Origin: Lachnospiraceae bacterium OM04-12BH
GTDB taxonomy: Bacteria > Bacillota > Clostridia > Lachnospirales > Lachnospiraceae
Direction: 5' to 3'
Assembly: GCA_003490145.1 (NCBI GenBank)
Contig: QULQ01000007.1
Location: 62,001-126,000 of the forward strand
DNA length: 64,000 nucleotides
Below are positions 45,322-52,453 of the stretch, piece by piece. A program made the position numbers and the translations under genes. The first letter of the stretch is position 1, and each line of letters starts with the position of its first letter. The notes beneath the pieces were generated by a model that worked only from the letters and a program-made list of their open reading frames with translations, ran no database searches and was not told where the DNA came from.

Positions 45322-45383
45322 TGGCAGTTTGCGCTACAAATTGGCAGTCAGGGGTTGTAAAATCGCCTGGAATTTCATATAAT
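45322..45383 (+). promoter_or_regulatory. Direct-repeat promoter B (TGGCA box), duplicated lipoprotein gene
   Basis: TTGGCAGTTT (45321) and TTGGCAG (45341) place TGGCA cores at 45322 and 45342, 20 bp apart. TTGTAA (45355-45360), 17 bp and TATAAT (45378-45383) follow. The second core starts 36 bp before the -10 box, as in promoter A. Confidence 0.8.
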
Positions 45384-45424
45384 CTCATCTGTGTGAAAGA
45401 TAAACATATGTAAAGGAGAAAAAA

Positions 45425-46126
45425 ATGAAAAAGAAAATTTTAGCAGTAGTATTAGCAGGTGTAATGGCGATGTCCATGCTTACAGCATGTGGAGGCTCTG
45501 CAGAAACCGCAGAAACCACAGAAACCGCAGACGTAGAAACAACAGAGGACGCAGCATCCGATGAGGCATGCTCTGATGAAACCTTTGCAACACTTCAGGA
45601 TAATTATGCTGTCATGGTTGATGCTTACAATCAGGTGAAGGATCTGTATGAAAGCGATGAGATCGCTGGTGATGCTGAGATCGAAGATCTGATGAACCAG
45701 GCTGCAGATGTGATCAATGAAATGGGAGAGATTTCCCAGGATACTATTACAGAGGCAGATGCTGAAACCTTAAATGGTGCAATGATGGACATCCTTGATG
45801 GACTTTCAGGTATCGTTGATGCCATGGAAGTAAACGGAGATGGAGAGAGCACAGCTGATGAGGCATGCTCTGATGAAACCTTTGCAGCACTTCAGGACAA
45901 CTACGCAACACTGACCGATGTTTACAATACGGTTTATGATGCTTATATGTCCGATGAGATCGAGCAGAATGACGAGATCGAGAATGCACTTGCTCAGACT
46001 GCAGACATAATGAATGAGATGGGAGAGATTTCCCAGGATGCGATTACAGAGCTGGATGCTGAGACATTAAACGACACCATGCTTACATTACTTGATGTAC
46101 TGGATGCCGTTGTAGATGCTATGTAA
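45425..46126 (+). CDS. Lipoprotein with tandemly duplicated helical domain
   Basis: The 233-residue precursor has a lipobox LTAC (Cys22), a Thr/Glu-rich linker, then two related acidic helical units, each opening ACSDETFAxLQDNYA and closing DAETLN ... LDxLxxVVDAM. The unit period is 297 bp (99 residues). I do not recognise the family. It is monocistronic, with a strong terminator and a promoter like that of the C11 peptidase. AAAGGAGAAA precedes the start. Confidence 0.8.
   Translation: MKKKILAVVLAGVMAMSMLTACGGSAETAETTETADVETTEDAASDEACSDETFATLQDNYAVMVDAYNQVKDLYESDEIAGDAEIEDLMNQAADVINEMGEISQDTITEADAETLNGAMMDILDGLSGIVDAMEVNGDGESTADEACSDETFAALQDNYATLTDVYNTVYDAYMSDEIEQNDEIENALAQTADIMNEMGEISQDAITELDAETLNDTMLTLLDVLDAVVDAM
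45560..46126 (+). repeat. Internal gene duplication, 297 bp period
   Basis: The 30 bases beginning at 45560 (GATGAGGCATGCTCTGATGA ...) recur identically from 45857. Similarity continues, with lower identity, across the two halves of the coding region. Confidence 0.85.
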
Positions 46127-46190
46127 AAATCAGGAAGCTGTCTGCTTTCGGTGAAAGCAAAGTGATCTATATCAGAATGATCTATATTAG

Positions 46191-46231
46191 AAAAGGAGAG
46201 AACTGCCCGTGAGGTGGCTCTCTCCTTTTTT
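46191..46231 (+). terminator. Rho-independent terminator after the duplicated lipoprotein gene
   Basis: AAAGGAGAG and CTCTCCTTT form the outer stem, CTGCC/GGTGG-type pairs extend it inside, and six T residues follow. It may also serve the convergent regulator gene. Confidence 0.9.
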
Positions 46232-46255
46232 GAAAAAATATAAGCAATCCGCAGG

Positions 46256-46963
46256 TCAGCCCAGGGGCTCCCGGAGATTTTGGCAGATTGCCTTGCGCAG
46301 CCTTGACGGGATCAGGATCACCGTGGAATCGGTCATGGTGATCTCAGATTCTGTAAAGGATGAAATATAAAGCCGGTTGACCAGATAGCTGTGACCGACT
46401 CTGATAAAGTCAGGATTATCTGCAAAATCCGTACAGACCTCCGAAAGTACTCTGGTGAACGAAAGCACCTCGGAGGGAGTATGCAGAAGGGTCACATGTC
46501 TGCCTGTTTCAAAAAAAAGAATATCCTTCAGGGGAATCTGCACTTTACTGCCCTTGGACAGGAAGGTATAGGTTTTGGAAGCATCCTTCAAAATACTGGA
46601 GCAGCGCTTTATGGCATTCAGAAAGTCTGTGCTGTCATAGGGCTTTTGCAGATAATACAGGGCGTCTACGTTATAGCTGTCCATGGCGTGGCTGGTGGAG
46701 CTGGTGGTAAAAATAATGCCGCCGGTAAAACCATTTTCACGGAGCGTGACGGCAGTCTGCATGCCATCACTGTCCGGCATATAAATATCCAGAAAGAGCA
46801 GGACAGGCTTTTCTACGGCAGCTGCAAAGGCTGTAAGAAGATCCCTGCCGGAAGTAAAAGACTGGATGGTTACTTCTGTGCTGAGGTGGGAGATTGCCCT
46901 GGACAGATAATGGGAAAGCCGCATCAGATCAGCCTGGGAATCATCGCAAAGGTAAATAATCAT
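46256..46963 (-). CDS. Orphan LytTR-type response regulator
   Basis: ATG 46963 follows AAGGA on the minus strand; the longer frame to 47119 lacks a site and runs through an AT-rich inverted repeat. The 235-residue protein has a receiver domain (residues 1-120; acidic pair Asp7-Asp8, phosphoacceptor Asp59 in LLFLDIYMP, Lys in YLQKPYD) and a LytTR DNA-binding domain (about 138-233; IPLKDILFFETGRHVTLLH ... FIRVGHSYLVNRLYI). LytTR proteins bind pairs of direct repeats about two helical turns apart. No histidine kinase is adjacent. The TGGCA repeats at three nearby promoters are its likely targets. Confidence 0.92.
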   Translation of the reverse strand: MIIYLCDDSQADLMRLSHYLSRAISHLSTEVTIQSFTSGRDLLTAFAAAVEKPVLLFLDIYMPDSDGMQTAVTLRENGFTGGIIFTTSSTSHAMDSYNVDALYYLQKPYDSTDFLNAIKRCSSILKDASKTYTFLSKGSKVQIPLKDILFFETGRHVTLLHTPSEVLSFTRVLSEVCTDFADNPDFIRVGHSYLVNRLYISSFTESEITMTDSTVILIPSRLRKAICQNLREPLG

Positions 46964-46991
46964 ATAGTTATCCTTGTAAGTAATTAATAAG

Positions 46992-47035
46992 ATAATAACA
47001 GGGTGACTTAAATAGTTAACCCTGTTATTATAGCA
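46992..47035 (-). promoter_or_regulatory. Regulator promoter with large inverted repeat
   Basis: ATAATAACAGGGT (46992-47004) and ACCCTGTTATTAT (47019-47031) are perfect 13 bp inverted copies separated by 14 bp. On the minus strand TGCTATAAT (47035-47027) is an extended -10 box overlapping one arm, so the repeat spans the expected start of transcription of the response regulator gene. It is an operator candidate or a 5' leader hairpin. Confidence 0.65.
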
Positions 47036-47064
47036 TAGAAAAATATGAATAATTATATATGTTT

Positions 47065-47448
47065 TTACAAATTCATGGCAAGAATGATATCGGCAGTATT
47101 CTGAGCAAGCTCCATGCACTTCTTCTTGGCACTGCCAAAAGCACCGGAAAGACCGGTCAGACCATCTGTCAGCTTTTCAAGAGCCATATTGGCGACCATC
47201 TTATCAATGCCGGCTGGCTGGACACTTCTCTGAACGTAAAAGAGGCCTTTATTTCCAATAATCTGCACCTGATTATTCCTGTCAATCTGAGGAAATGCGA
47301 TCACATAGGTCAGACCATCCTTGACAAGAGCAGGCTTGCCGGCCTCAAAGGGTGTATCCTTGATTTTTTCAAAAAATTCTTCCAGTGAGTAAGGGGACGA
47401 GGTGCTGATCTTGATCGTCCTGACCCCCAGTATTTCTCCAATTCCCAT
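47065..47448 (-). CDS. Small cytoplasmic protein, unknown function, in the TGGCA-box regulon
   Basis: ATG 47448 follows GGAGAAG on the minus strand. The 127-residue protein has no signal or membrane segment; it shows an alpha/beta N-terminal part (TIKISTSSPYSLEEFFEKI, LVKDGLTYVIAFPQID) and a Gly/Ala-rich C-terminal part (LTDGLTGLSGAFGSAKKKCMEL). I do not recognise it. It lies directly upstream of the response regulator gene on the same strand, and its promoter has the direct repeat. Confidence 0.7.
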   Translation of the reverse strand: MGIGEILGVRTIKISTSSPYSLEEFFEKIKDTPFEAGKPALVKDGLTYVIAFPQIDRNNQVQIIGNKGLFYVQRSVQPAGIDKMVANMALEKLTDGLTGLSGAFGSAKKKCMELAQNTADIILAMNL

Positions 47449-47495
47449 AGCTTCTCCATTCCGGATGTGAAAATCCTATTACATTGTCTGAAAAT

Positions 47496-47555
47496 ATTAT
47501 ACATAGTATGCCGGAGAAAATCAGGAAAAGTGCCAAAATGTCAGGAAAAATGCCA
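47496..47555 (-). promoter_or_regulatory. Direct-repeat promoter C (TGGCA box), 127-residue protein gene
   Basis: On the minus strand two 20 bp units, CATTTTGGCA-TTTTTCCTGA and CATTTTGGCA-CTTTTCCTGA, follow head to tail (plus-strand 47520-47559). TGGCA cores begin at 47555 and 47535, again 20 bp apart. TATAAT lies at 47501-47496, 34 bp after the second core, against 36 bp in promoters A and B. Confidence 0.78.
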
Positions 47556-47585
47556 AAATGTATGCGGATGCCCATTATGCCGGTA

Positions 47586-49451
47586 TCATAATTCCTGTTC
47601 AGAAGCTGCAGGAACGGGAATCTTGATCACCTTCCTGTCATAGGTCATAAGACCGTTGACCTCTTCTTCTACGTCCGATACCTGTGTATATACTGCTCCG
47701 GAAAGTCCTTTTTTCTTCAGGGGAAGGAGAGAATCCTGTATGAGCCTGCTGTAAGCCTCCTGAAATTGTGGCAGAGTGTCATAGTGTTTATAGCCAAAGA
47801 TCCGGTCAACACTGGTGTGCCCTTTGATCTGACAGGCAAGACCACCATATTCAGACAGGAATCTGGCTCTTCCAGCCGGGCAGGCGCAGGTTTTGAGGTG
47901 CTTTCCGGAAAAGTGCTCTGCCGGGATTGACAGCTTGCGGAAATAATTATGGACACTGACAAAATCCCCACATCCCTGATCAAACCAGCCACTGGCAGAG
48001 TCGATCAGCCTCGTGGGATCCAGCTGCCTTATCATGTCTGTGATACGGACGGCATCAAATTGTCCCCAGCCTTCGTTAAAAGGGCAGTAAATAGCAATGG
48101 AAGGGAAAAATTTCAGGTAAGCGACAGTGTCCCTGCATTCCTGCTCAAAGCGGTTCCTGTGTGTCTCATCCTTCCGGGAAAACAGAGAATAATTGTGATC
48201 ACGGATCTGATTGCATAGGGTCTGGGAAACGGTAGGAAGGTAGCTTACAAGGGGCATGGAATAAGAGCCGCCCCCATTAACCATGTCCTGACAGACGATC
48301 ATGCCAAGACGGTCACAGTGGTAATACCAGCGTGCCATTTCTACCTTGATATGCTTACGCAGCATGTTATATCCCAGAGACTTCATTACCTTGATATCAT
48401 AGATCAGTGCTTCATCGGAGGGAGCTGTATACAGACTCTCCGGCCAGTAGCCCTGATCCAGGGCGCCCATCAGGAAGCAGGGTGTATGATTCAGACAGAA
48501 AACAGGGATATCTCCGGGCGCTTTTGATTCAATGGAATAAAGACGCATGGCGAAATAGCTGGAAACCTGATCCCTGCCGCAGGAAAGCTTTGCGTCATAA
48601 AGGAAAGGATCTTCCGGTGTCCAGGGATGAAAGTCTTCCTCAGAAATGGAGAAGACGGCAGTATATGTGGACAGGGCAGCCTTCTGTCTGGATAATTCTG
48701 TGGACAGCAGCTCCCTGTTACCGGCGGTGACCCTGATAAATGGTGCCTGCGAGGGAGCAGAACCGGCAATCACAGCAGTTACAGTAACGGTCTTATTGTC
48801 ATAGGAGGGCAGGAAGTACAGCTCTTTAATATAGCTGCCCGGAGCCTGCTCCAGCCATACGCTCTGCCAGATACCGCTCTGGGCTGTGTAGAAGATGCCG
48901 CCCCGTTCAAGACTCTGTTTTCCGCGGGACTGCTGTGTTCTGTTCGTATCGTCCCGCACACGGATGGACAGATGGTTTTCCCCATCAAGGAGAAAGTCTG
49001 TGATATCTGCGGTAAAGGGGAGATATCCGCCGGTATGATGGAGTACCTGCTTGTGGTTCAGCACAATATCAGCTTCGTAGTCAACAGCACCAAAATGGAG
49101 GAGAAGCCTGTACCCGGAAGGAAGGCGGCAGAAGTCCTCCGGGAGAAGCCTGTGATAGTAGAGATATTCACCGGGCTGCAGATTCCGTCTGACTCCGGAG
49201 AGGGAGCATTCCGGGGAAAAGGGAACAAGGATCTGCCCGTCAAAGGAGGTGGGCAGCATCCTGTCACCGGTAATAGCATAGTCCCAGAGACCGTTCAGGC
49301 TGAAATAGGAATCACGGACAAGCTGGGGACGGGGATACTCCTGCCAGGGCTTTTCTCTGTCCATGGTTTCAGAAAATACTGTGGAAAGCGGTGCAAGGAC
49401 ATCATCGGTGTGAGGCTTGATGATACTGCGGATTGCATCGGAAATATTCAT
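47586..49451 (-). CDS. Glycoside hydrolase family 2 enzyme
   Basis: The product has 621 residues from ATG 49451; ATG 49463 and 49481 are alternatives, and AAAGGATGG lies between. The N-terminal sugar-binding-like domain (YFSLNGLWDYAI ... PFSPECSLSGV), an Ig-like middle and a C-terminal TIM barrel follow the GH2 layout. The acid/base Glu lies in PFNEGWGQFD (about residue 459) and the nucleophile in FLSEYGGL (about 533). It has no signal peptide, so it acts on imported oligosaccharides. Substrate (galactoside, glucuronide, mannoside or other) cannot be read. It is monocistronic. Confidence 0.9.
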   Translation of the reverse strand: MNISDAIRSIIKPHTDDVLAPLSTVFSETMDREKPWQEYPRPQLVRDSYFSLNGLWDYAITGDRMLPTSFDGQILVPFSPECSLSGVRRNLQPGEYLYYHRLLPEDFCRLPSGYRLLLHFGAVDYEADIVLNHKQVLHHTGGYLPFTADITDFLLDGENHLSIRVRDDTNRTQQSRGKQSLERGGIFYTAQSGIWQSVWLEQAPGSYIKELYFLPSYDNKTVTVTAVIAGSAPSQAPFIRVTAGNRELLSTELSRQKAALSTYTAVFSISEEDFHPWTPEDPFLYDAKLSCGRDQVSSYFAMRLYSIESKAPGDIPVFCLNHTPCFLMGALDQGYWPESLYTAPSDEALIYDIKVMKSLGYNMLRKHIKVEMARWYYHCDRLGMIVCQDMVNGGGSYSMPLVSYLPTVSQTLCNQIRDHNYSLFSRKDETHRNRFEQECRDTVAYLKFFPSIAIYCPFNEGWGQFDAVRITDMIRQLDPTRLIDSASGWFDQGCGDFVSVHNYFRKLSIPAEHFSGKHLKTCACPAGRARFLSEYGGLACQIKGHTSVDRIFGYKHYDTLPQFQEAYSRLIQDSLLPLKKKGLSGAVYTQVSDVEEEVNGLMTYDRKVIKIPVPAASEQEL

Positions 49452-49552
49452 AAAATCATCCATCCTTTCCCTGCACATCACCCTGAAGGCTGGCAGGCAT
49501 CTGCTGATTAAAATGGTCTACTTACAGTATATGACAAATAGATAAAAGAAAC

Positions 49553-49585
49553 AAAAAAATCTTCCGCTGCCACGGAAGATTTTTG
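49553..49585. terminator. Bidirectional rho-independent terminator
   Basis: ATCTTCCG and CGGAAGAT pair around a six-base loop, with A7 before and T4 after. On the minus strand it ends the small peptide gene at 49610 with a run of seven T. Confidence 0.9.
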
Positions 49586-49609
49586 AGAAAGAGATAGACA
49601 AACAAACCC

Positions 49610-49699
49610 TTATTTCCGGATATTTTCTTCATAAAAAGCCCAGATCATACCAACAGCCATAATGATAATTGCAATAATGGAATATGCATCAATATTCAT
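49610..49699 (-). CDS. 29-residue single-helix membrane peptide
   Basis: On the minus strand AGGAGG, seven bases, then an ATG at 49699 and 30 codons ending TAA. The peptide begins MNIDAYSIIAIIIMAVGMIW and ends in a charged tail (FYEENIRK). A plausible promoter (TTGTAA, 17 bp, TATGGT) lies upstream near 49715-49757 and a strong terminator follows, so it is a complete transcription unit. Function is unknown. It is too short for most gene callers. Confidence 0.7.
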   Translation of the reverse strand: MNIDAYSIIAIIIMAVGMIWAFYEENIRK

Positions 49700-49864
49700 A
49701 ATAAAACCTCCTGCTCATGGTCTTACCATAACAGGTCAGGACAGCGGTTACAAGAAAATGGGGCGTTCCTTAACAGAAGCTTTACGGTAAAGTAAAGTGA
49801 TAGGACAAAGCCATGCTGACATACACTGGAATAACAGGAGTAGCAGGGATAATGGGGATTTGGT

Positions 49865-50662
49865 ATGACGGATTATCAGAAAAAACTGGAGGAGAAAAAG
49901 CAGAAGCTGATCCGGATGGCAAAGTATGGGGTTCTTGTACTGACAGTGCTTGCCACAATCCGGGGAATTGTGATAAATGCCAGACAGAGCTTTTTCACAA
50001 GCAGTACGGTGGACGGGAGGGAGCTTCCCATTTACTGTGTGGAAACGAAGGAGCCTGAGATTGCCCTGACCTTTGACGCTGCCTGGGGAAATGAGGATAC
50101 AGCCAGAATACTGGAAATCTTGAAAAAGCATCAGGTACACGTGACGTTTTTCATGACAGGGGGATGGGTGGAAAGCTATCCGGATGATGTAAAGGCGATT
50201 CTGGCTGACGGGCATGATCTTGGAAACCACAGTGAAAATCATAAGAATATGAGCCAGCTTTCTGATGAGGAAAAGAAACAGGAGCTGATGACAGTCCATG
50301 AGAAGGTGCGGACACTGACCGGCTATGAGATGTTCCTGTTCCGTCCACCCTACGGGGACTATGATAATGCCGTAGTGAAAACGGCTAAGGAATGTGGCTA
50401 TTATACGATACAATGGGATGTGGATTCCCTTGACTGGAAGGATTATGGTGTGGATTCGATTCTGAAGACAGTAACAGAGCATAAGCACCTGGGAAACGGA
50501 TCGGTCATTCTGTGTCACAATGGAGCAAAATACACAGCAGATGCACTGGATACCCTGATCACGATGCTGCAGGAAAAGGGGTATACCTTTGTGCCGCTGT
50601 CAGAACTGATCTACCGGGATCAGTATCATATGAACCATGAGGGGAGACAGATCAAAAATTAG
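49865..50662 (+). CDS. Polysaccharide deacetylase, PdaB-like
   Basis: The 265-residue protein has an N-terminal membrane anchor (about residues 20-39) and a NodB domain with motif 1 LTFDAAWG, the zinc-binding HS-x3-H (GNHSENHK) and RPPYGDYD. Motif 1 has AWG where typical deacetylases have a second Asp (TFDDG), as in the PdaB group linked to spore cortex. It would remove N-acetyl groups from a cell wall polymer at the outer face of the membrane, but activity of such variants is uncertain. Confidence 0.88.
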   Translation: MTDYQKKLEEKKQKLIRMAKYGVLVLTVLATIRGIVINARQSFFTSSTVDGRELPIYCVETKEPEIALTFDAAWGNEDTARILEILKKHQVHVTFFMTGGWVESYPDDVKAILADGHDLGNHSENHKNMSQLSDEEKKQELMTVHEKVRTLTGYEMFLFRPPYGDYDNAVVKTAKECGYYTIQWDVDSLDWKDYGVDSILKTVTEHKHLGNGSVILCHNGAKYTADALDTLITMLQEKGYTFVPLSELIYRDQYHMNHEGRQIKN

Positions 50663-50799
50663 AGGAGAGGGGATCAGCACGGCAATAAATTCCTGCTTTA
50701 TTTACTATGGTTACAGGTGACTGGTCTTTAGACTGGAAAATGATGGAATATCCTGATCATAATATTAATGGGAAAGCGGTAAGACGGGGAAAATCCAAT

Positions 50800-50827
50800 T
50801 TGACAAAAATAAAAGTTTTGCTATAAT
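50800..50827 (+). promoter_or_regulatory. Promoter of the antisense small RNA
   Basis: TTGACA (50800-50805), a 16 bp spacer and TATAAT (50822-50827), both hexamers matching consensus fully. It is one of the strongest promoters in the window and has no plausible ORF downstream on this strand. Confidence 0.85.
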
Positions 50828-50833
50828 GAAGAC

Positions 50834-50922
50834 ATAAAGAGGTGCTACCGATAGACGGTTAGCCCAGACAATATTTGATGAAAAATAATCGCCTAGTTGT
50901 CCAGACCGAGGCGATTATTTTT
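50834..50922 (+). ncRNA. Small RNA, putative antitoxin of a type I toxin-antitoxin locus
   Basis: The predicted transcript is about 89 nt, from just after the consensus promoter to the terminator (AAAAATAATCGCCT ... AGGCGATTATTTTT, 50881-50922). Its 3' part is antisense to the stop codon and 3' end of the 31-residue peptide gene on the minus strand. Its 5' part (50839-50865) forms a hairpin whose sequence reappears at the 5' end of the peptide mRNA. This matches type I antitoxin organisation; the pairing itself is inferred. Confidence 0.7.
50881..50922. terminator. Shared bidirectional terminator of the toxin-antitoxin locus
   Basis: AAAAATAATCGCCT and AGGCGATTATTTTT are perfect inverted copies around a 14-base loop. 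It ends the small RNA on the plus strand and the peptide mRNA on the minus strand. The peptide stop codon (50917-50915) lies inside the stem. Confidence 0.9.
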
Positions 50923-51010
50923 GTGAATTATTACTTCCGATGGCATAGCCAAGTCCAAAAGCAGTAAGCACGAGACTTATTACTGCAATAAGACCTTCTG
51001 TTGTTATCAT
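50915..51010 (-). CDS. 31-residue hydrophobic peptide, putative type I (TxpA/holin-like) toxin
   Basis: ATG 51010 lies nine bases after AAAGAGGG; ATG 51019 is in frame but touches that site. The peptide opens MITTEGLIAVISLVLTAFGL, a single membrane helix, and ends with a polar tail (GSNNSQK). The MxTxE opening before the helix resembles TxpA-type and so-called holin-like toxins of Firmicutes. A promoter (TTGACT 51168-51163, 18 bp, TATACT 51144-51139) predicts a long leader of about 120 nt, usual for such toxins. Confidence 0.72.
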   Translation of the reverse strand: MITTEGLIAVISLVLTAFGLGYAIGSNNSQK

Positions 51011-51138
51011 GGCAATCATCCCTCTTTCGTACAAATTTCCAAAGCATAAATACCGTGGATTTCTATAAGCAACAGAGGGTCACAGTCCCCCTGAAGAAGG
51101 ACTAACCGCCTACCGTTATGGTAGCATCTCATAATAAA

Positions 51139-51168
51139 AGTATAAATGGAAAACATGTGTACAGTCAA
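51139..51168 (-). promoter_or_regulatory. Promoter of the putative toxin gene
   Basis: Minus strand TTGACT (51168-51163), 18 bp spacer, TATACT (51144-51139); five of six matches in each hexamer. Transcription would start near 51132, just at the inverted repeat. Confidence 0.7.
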
Positions 51169-51400
51169 TAAAGAGAAACAATATATAAATATTAAATTTT
51201 CGTAAAAACATACGCGCTTAAATTTAAGAAATTGGTGGTATACGAGGGTACTTTATAAATTAAGAGTGAAGAACTAACAGAAAACCAGATAATCTGTTAT
51301 AATTATAAAAACGAACTGATTGTGCTGTTGGAACAATGAAGTTAAAATGCCAATATGAGAATATATTTACAGGGAATAGAAGATAAATGAGGAACGGGGA
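51140..51400. promoter_or_regulatory. AT-rich control region before the sugar-sensing operon
   Basis: No gene is seen. It holds the palindrome CTTAAATTTAAG (51217-51228) and an extended -10 box TGTTATAAT (51295-51303), about 98 bp before the first gene. A -35 box is not evident. Binding of a regulator is plausible but not shown. Confidence 0.4.
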
Positions 51401-52453
51401 ATGAAGGAGAAAAATGTAAAACGGACTGTCTGGATCAGTGGGATCCTGATTCTTTTATGTGTGATAGCAGTTTGTATATGTATGTTTTTGTTTTTATCAT
51501 ATATCAGGGGTTTTCGTGAGGTGGCAGATGCAGACAGCTATGATAAGTATTACGTGATGATCACCAAGGACAGGAAATCCTCTTTCTGGCAGTCTGTTTA
51601 TCAGGGTGCTTATCAGAGGGGACTGGAAGAAAATGCCTATGTAGATCTTCTTGGAGAAAATCTGTCAGAGGATTATTCCAGAGAGGATCTGATGCGGATC
51701 GCGATTTCTTCAGGCGTGGATGGTATTTTTGTGGAATCGGATGAAAGTGGGGAGCTGACAGAGCTGATCGATGAAGCTGTAGACAGGGATATTCCTGTTG
51801 TAACGCTGTATGGTGACAATACCCACAGTAAACGGTGCAGCTTTGTTGGTGTAGGAAGCTATAATCTTGGCAGGGAATATGGCAGACAGGTGCTGAAGAT
51901 TGCAGAGGAACAGAAGAAGGAGAAATCCGAAGAAAAGGGAGAAATACAGGTAGCTGTCCTTACGAATGCCTATACGATGAATTCCGGACAGAATATTATC
52001 TATTCCGGCATCCAGGATGCCATAGAACAGGAAAAGACGGGAGAAACAAAGTTCTCAGTTTCCTATATCACAGTAGATGATACCAATACCTTTTCTGTAG
52101 AGGAGTCTATCCGGGATATTTTTATGGAAGAGAGGCTGCCGGATATCATCATCTGTCTGAATGAGCTGAATACTACCTGTGTTTATCAGGCGGTGGTTGA
52201 TTATAATCGGGTTGGACAGATTTCCATTTTGGGGTATTATGATTCGGATACTATTATCAATGCCATTGACAGGAATGTTGTCAATGCAACGATTTCCATA
52301 GATACGGAGCAGATGGGTGGATTTTGTGTAGATGCACTGACTGAATATTATTTGCTGGGAAACACCAGTCAGTATTTTACGGCAGATGTCACTTTGATCG
52401 ATAAAAGTAATGTGGAACAGTATCTGGAGGGCGGTGATGAAGATGAAAATTAA
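51401..52453 (+). CDS. Membrane-anchored sugar-binding sensor protein (XylFII-like)
   Basis: The 350-residue protein has an uncleaved N-terminal membrane helix (about residues 10-34) rather than a lipobox, then a periplasmic-binding-protein type domain (about 47-345; VMITKDRKSSFWQSVYQGAYQRGLEE ... VGVGSYNLGREYG). It is encoded with a LytS-type kinase and YesN-type regulator. In Clostridium beijerinckii, XylFII in the same arrangement binds xylose and activates LytS. I infer the same sensing role; the sugar may differ. The next gene overlaps by 17 bp. Confidence 0.85.
   Translation: MKEKNVKRTVWISGILILLCVIAVCICMFLFLSYIRGFREVADADSYDKYYVMITKDRKSSFWQSVYQGAYQRGLEENAYVDLLGENLSEDYSREDLMRIAISSGVDGIFVESDESGELTELIDEAVDRDIPVVTLYGDNTHSKRCSFVGVGSYNLGREYGRQVLKIAEEQKKEKSEEKGEIQVAVLTNAYTMNSGQNIIYSGIQDAIEQEKTGETKFSVSYITVDDTNTFSVEESIRDIFMEERLPDIIICLNELNTTCVYQAVVDYNRVGQISILGYYDSDTIINAIDRNVVNATISIDTEQMGGFCVDALTEYYLLGNTSQYFTADVTLIDKSNVEQYLEGGDEDEN

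Larger units (their letters stand above)
50839..51130. repeat. Inverted repeat marking both transcript 5' ends of the toxin-antitoxin locus
   Basis: Plus-strand 50839-50865 reads GAGGTGCTACCGAT followed by AGACGGTTAGCCC. The minus strand from 51130 reads GAGATGCTACCAT, ACGGTAGG, then CGGTTAGTCC (to 51099). So both predicted RNAs start with nearly the same hairpin-forming sequence. Confidence 0.75.

Noticed and set aside
51331..51390. Short frame starting ATG 51339 before the sensor operon
   Set aside because: Only 16 codons, no binding site, and no hydrophobic or other notable character.
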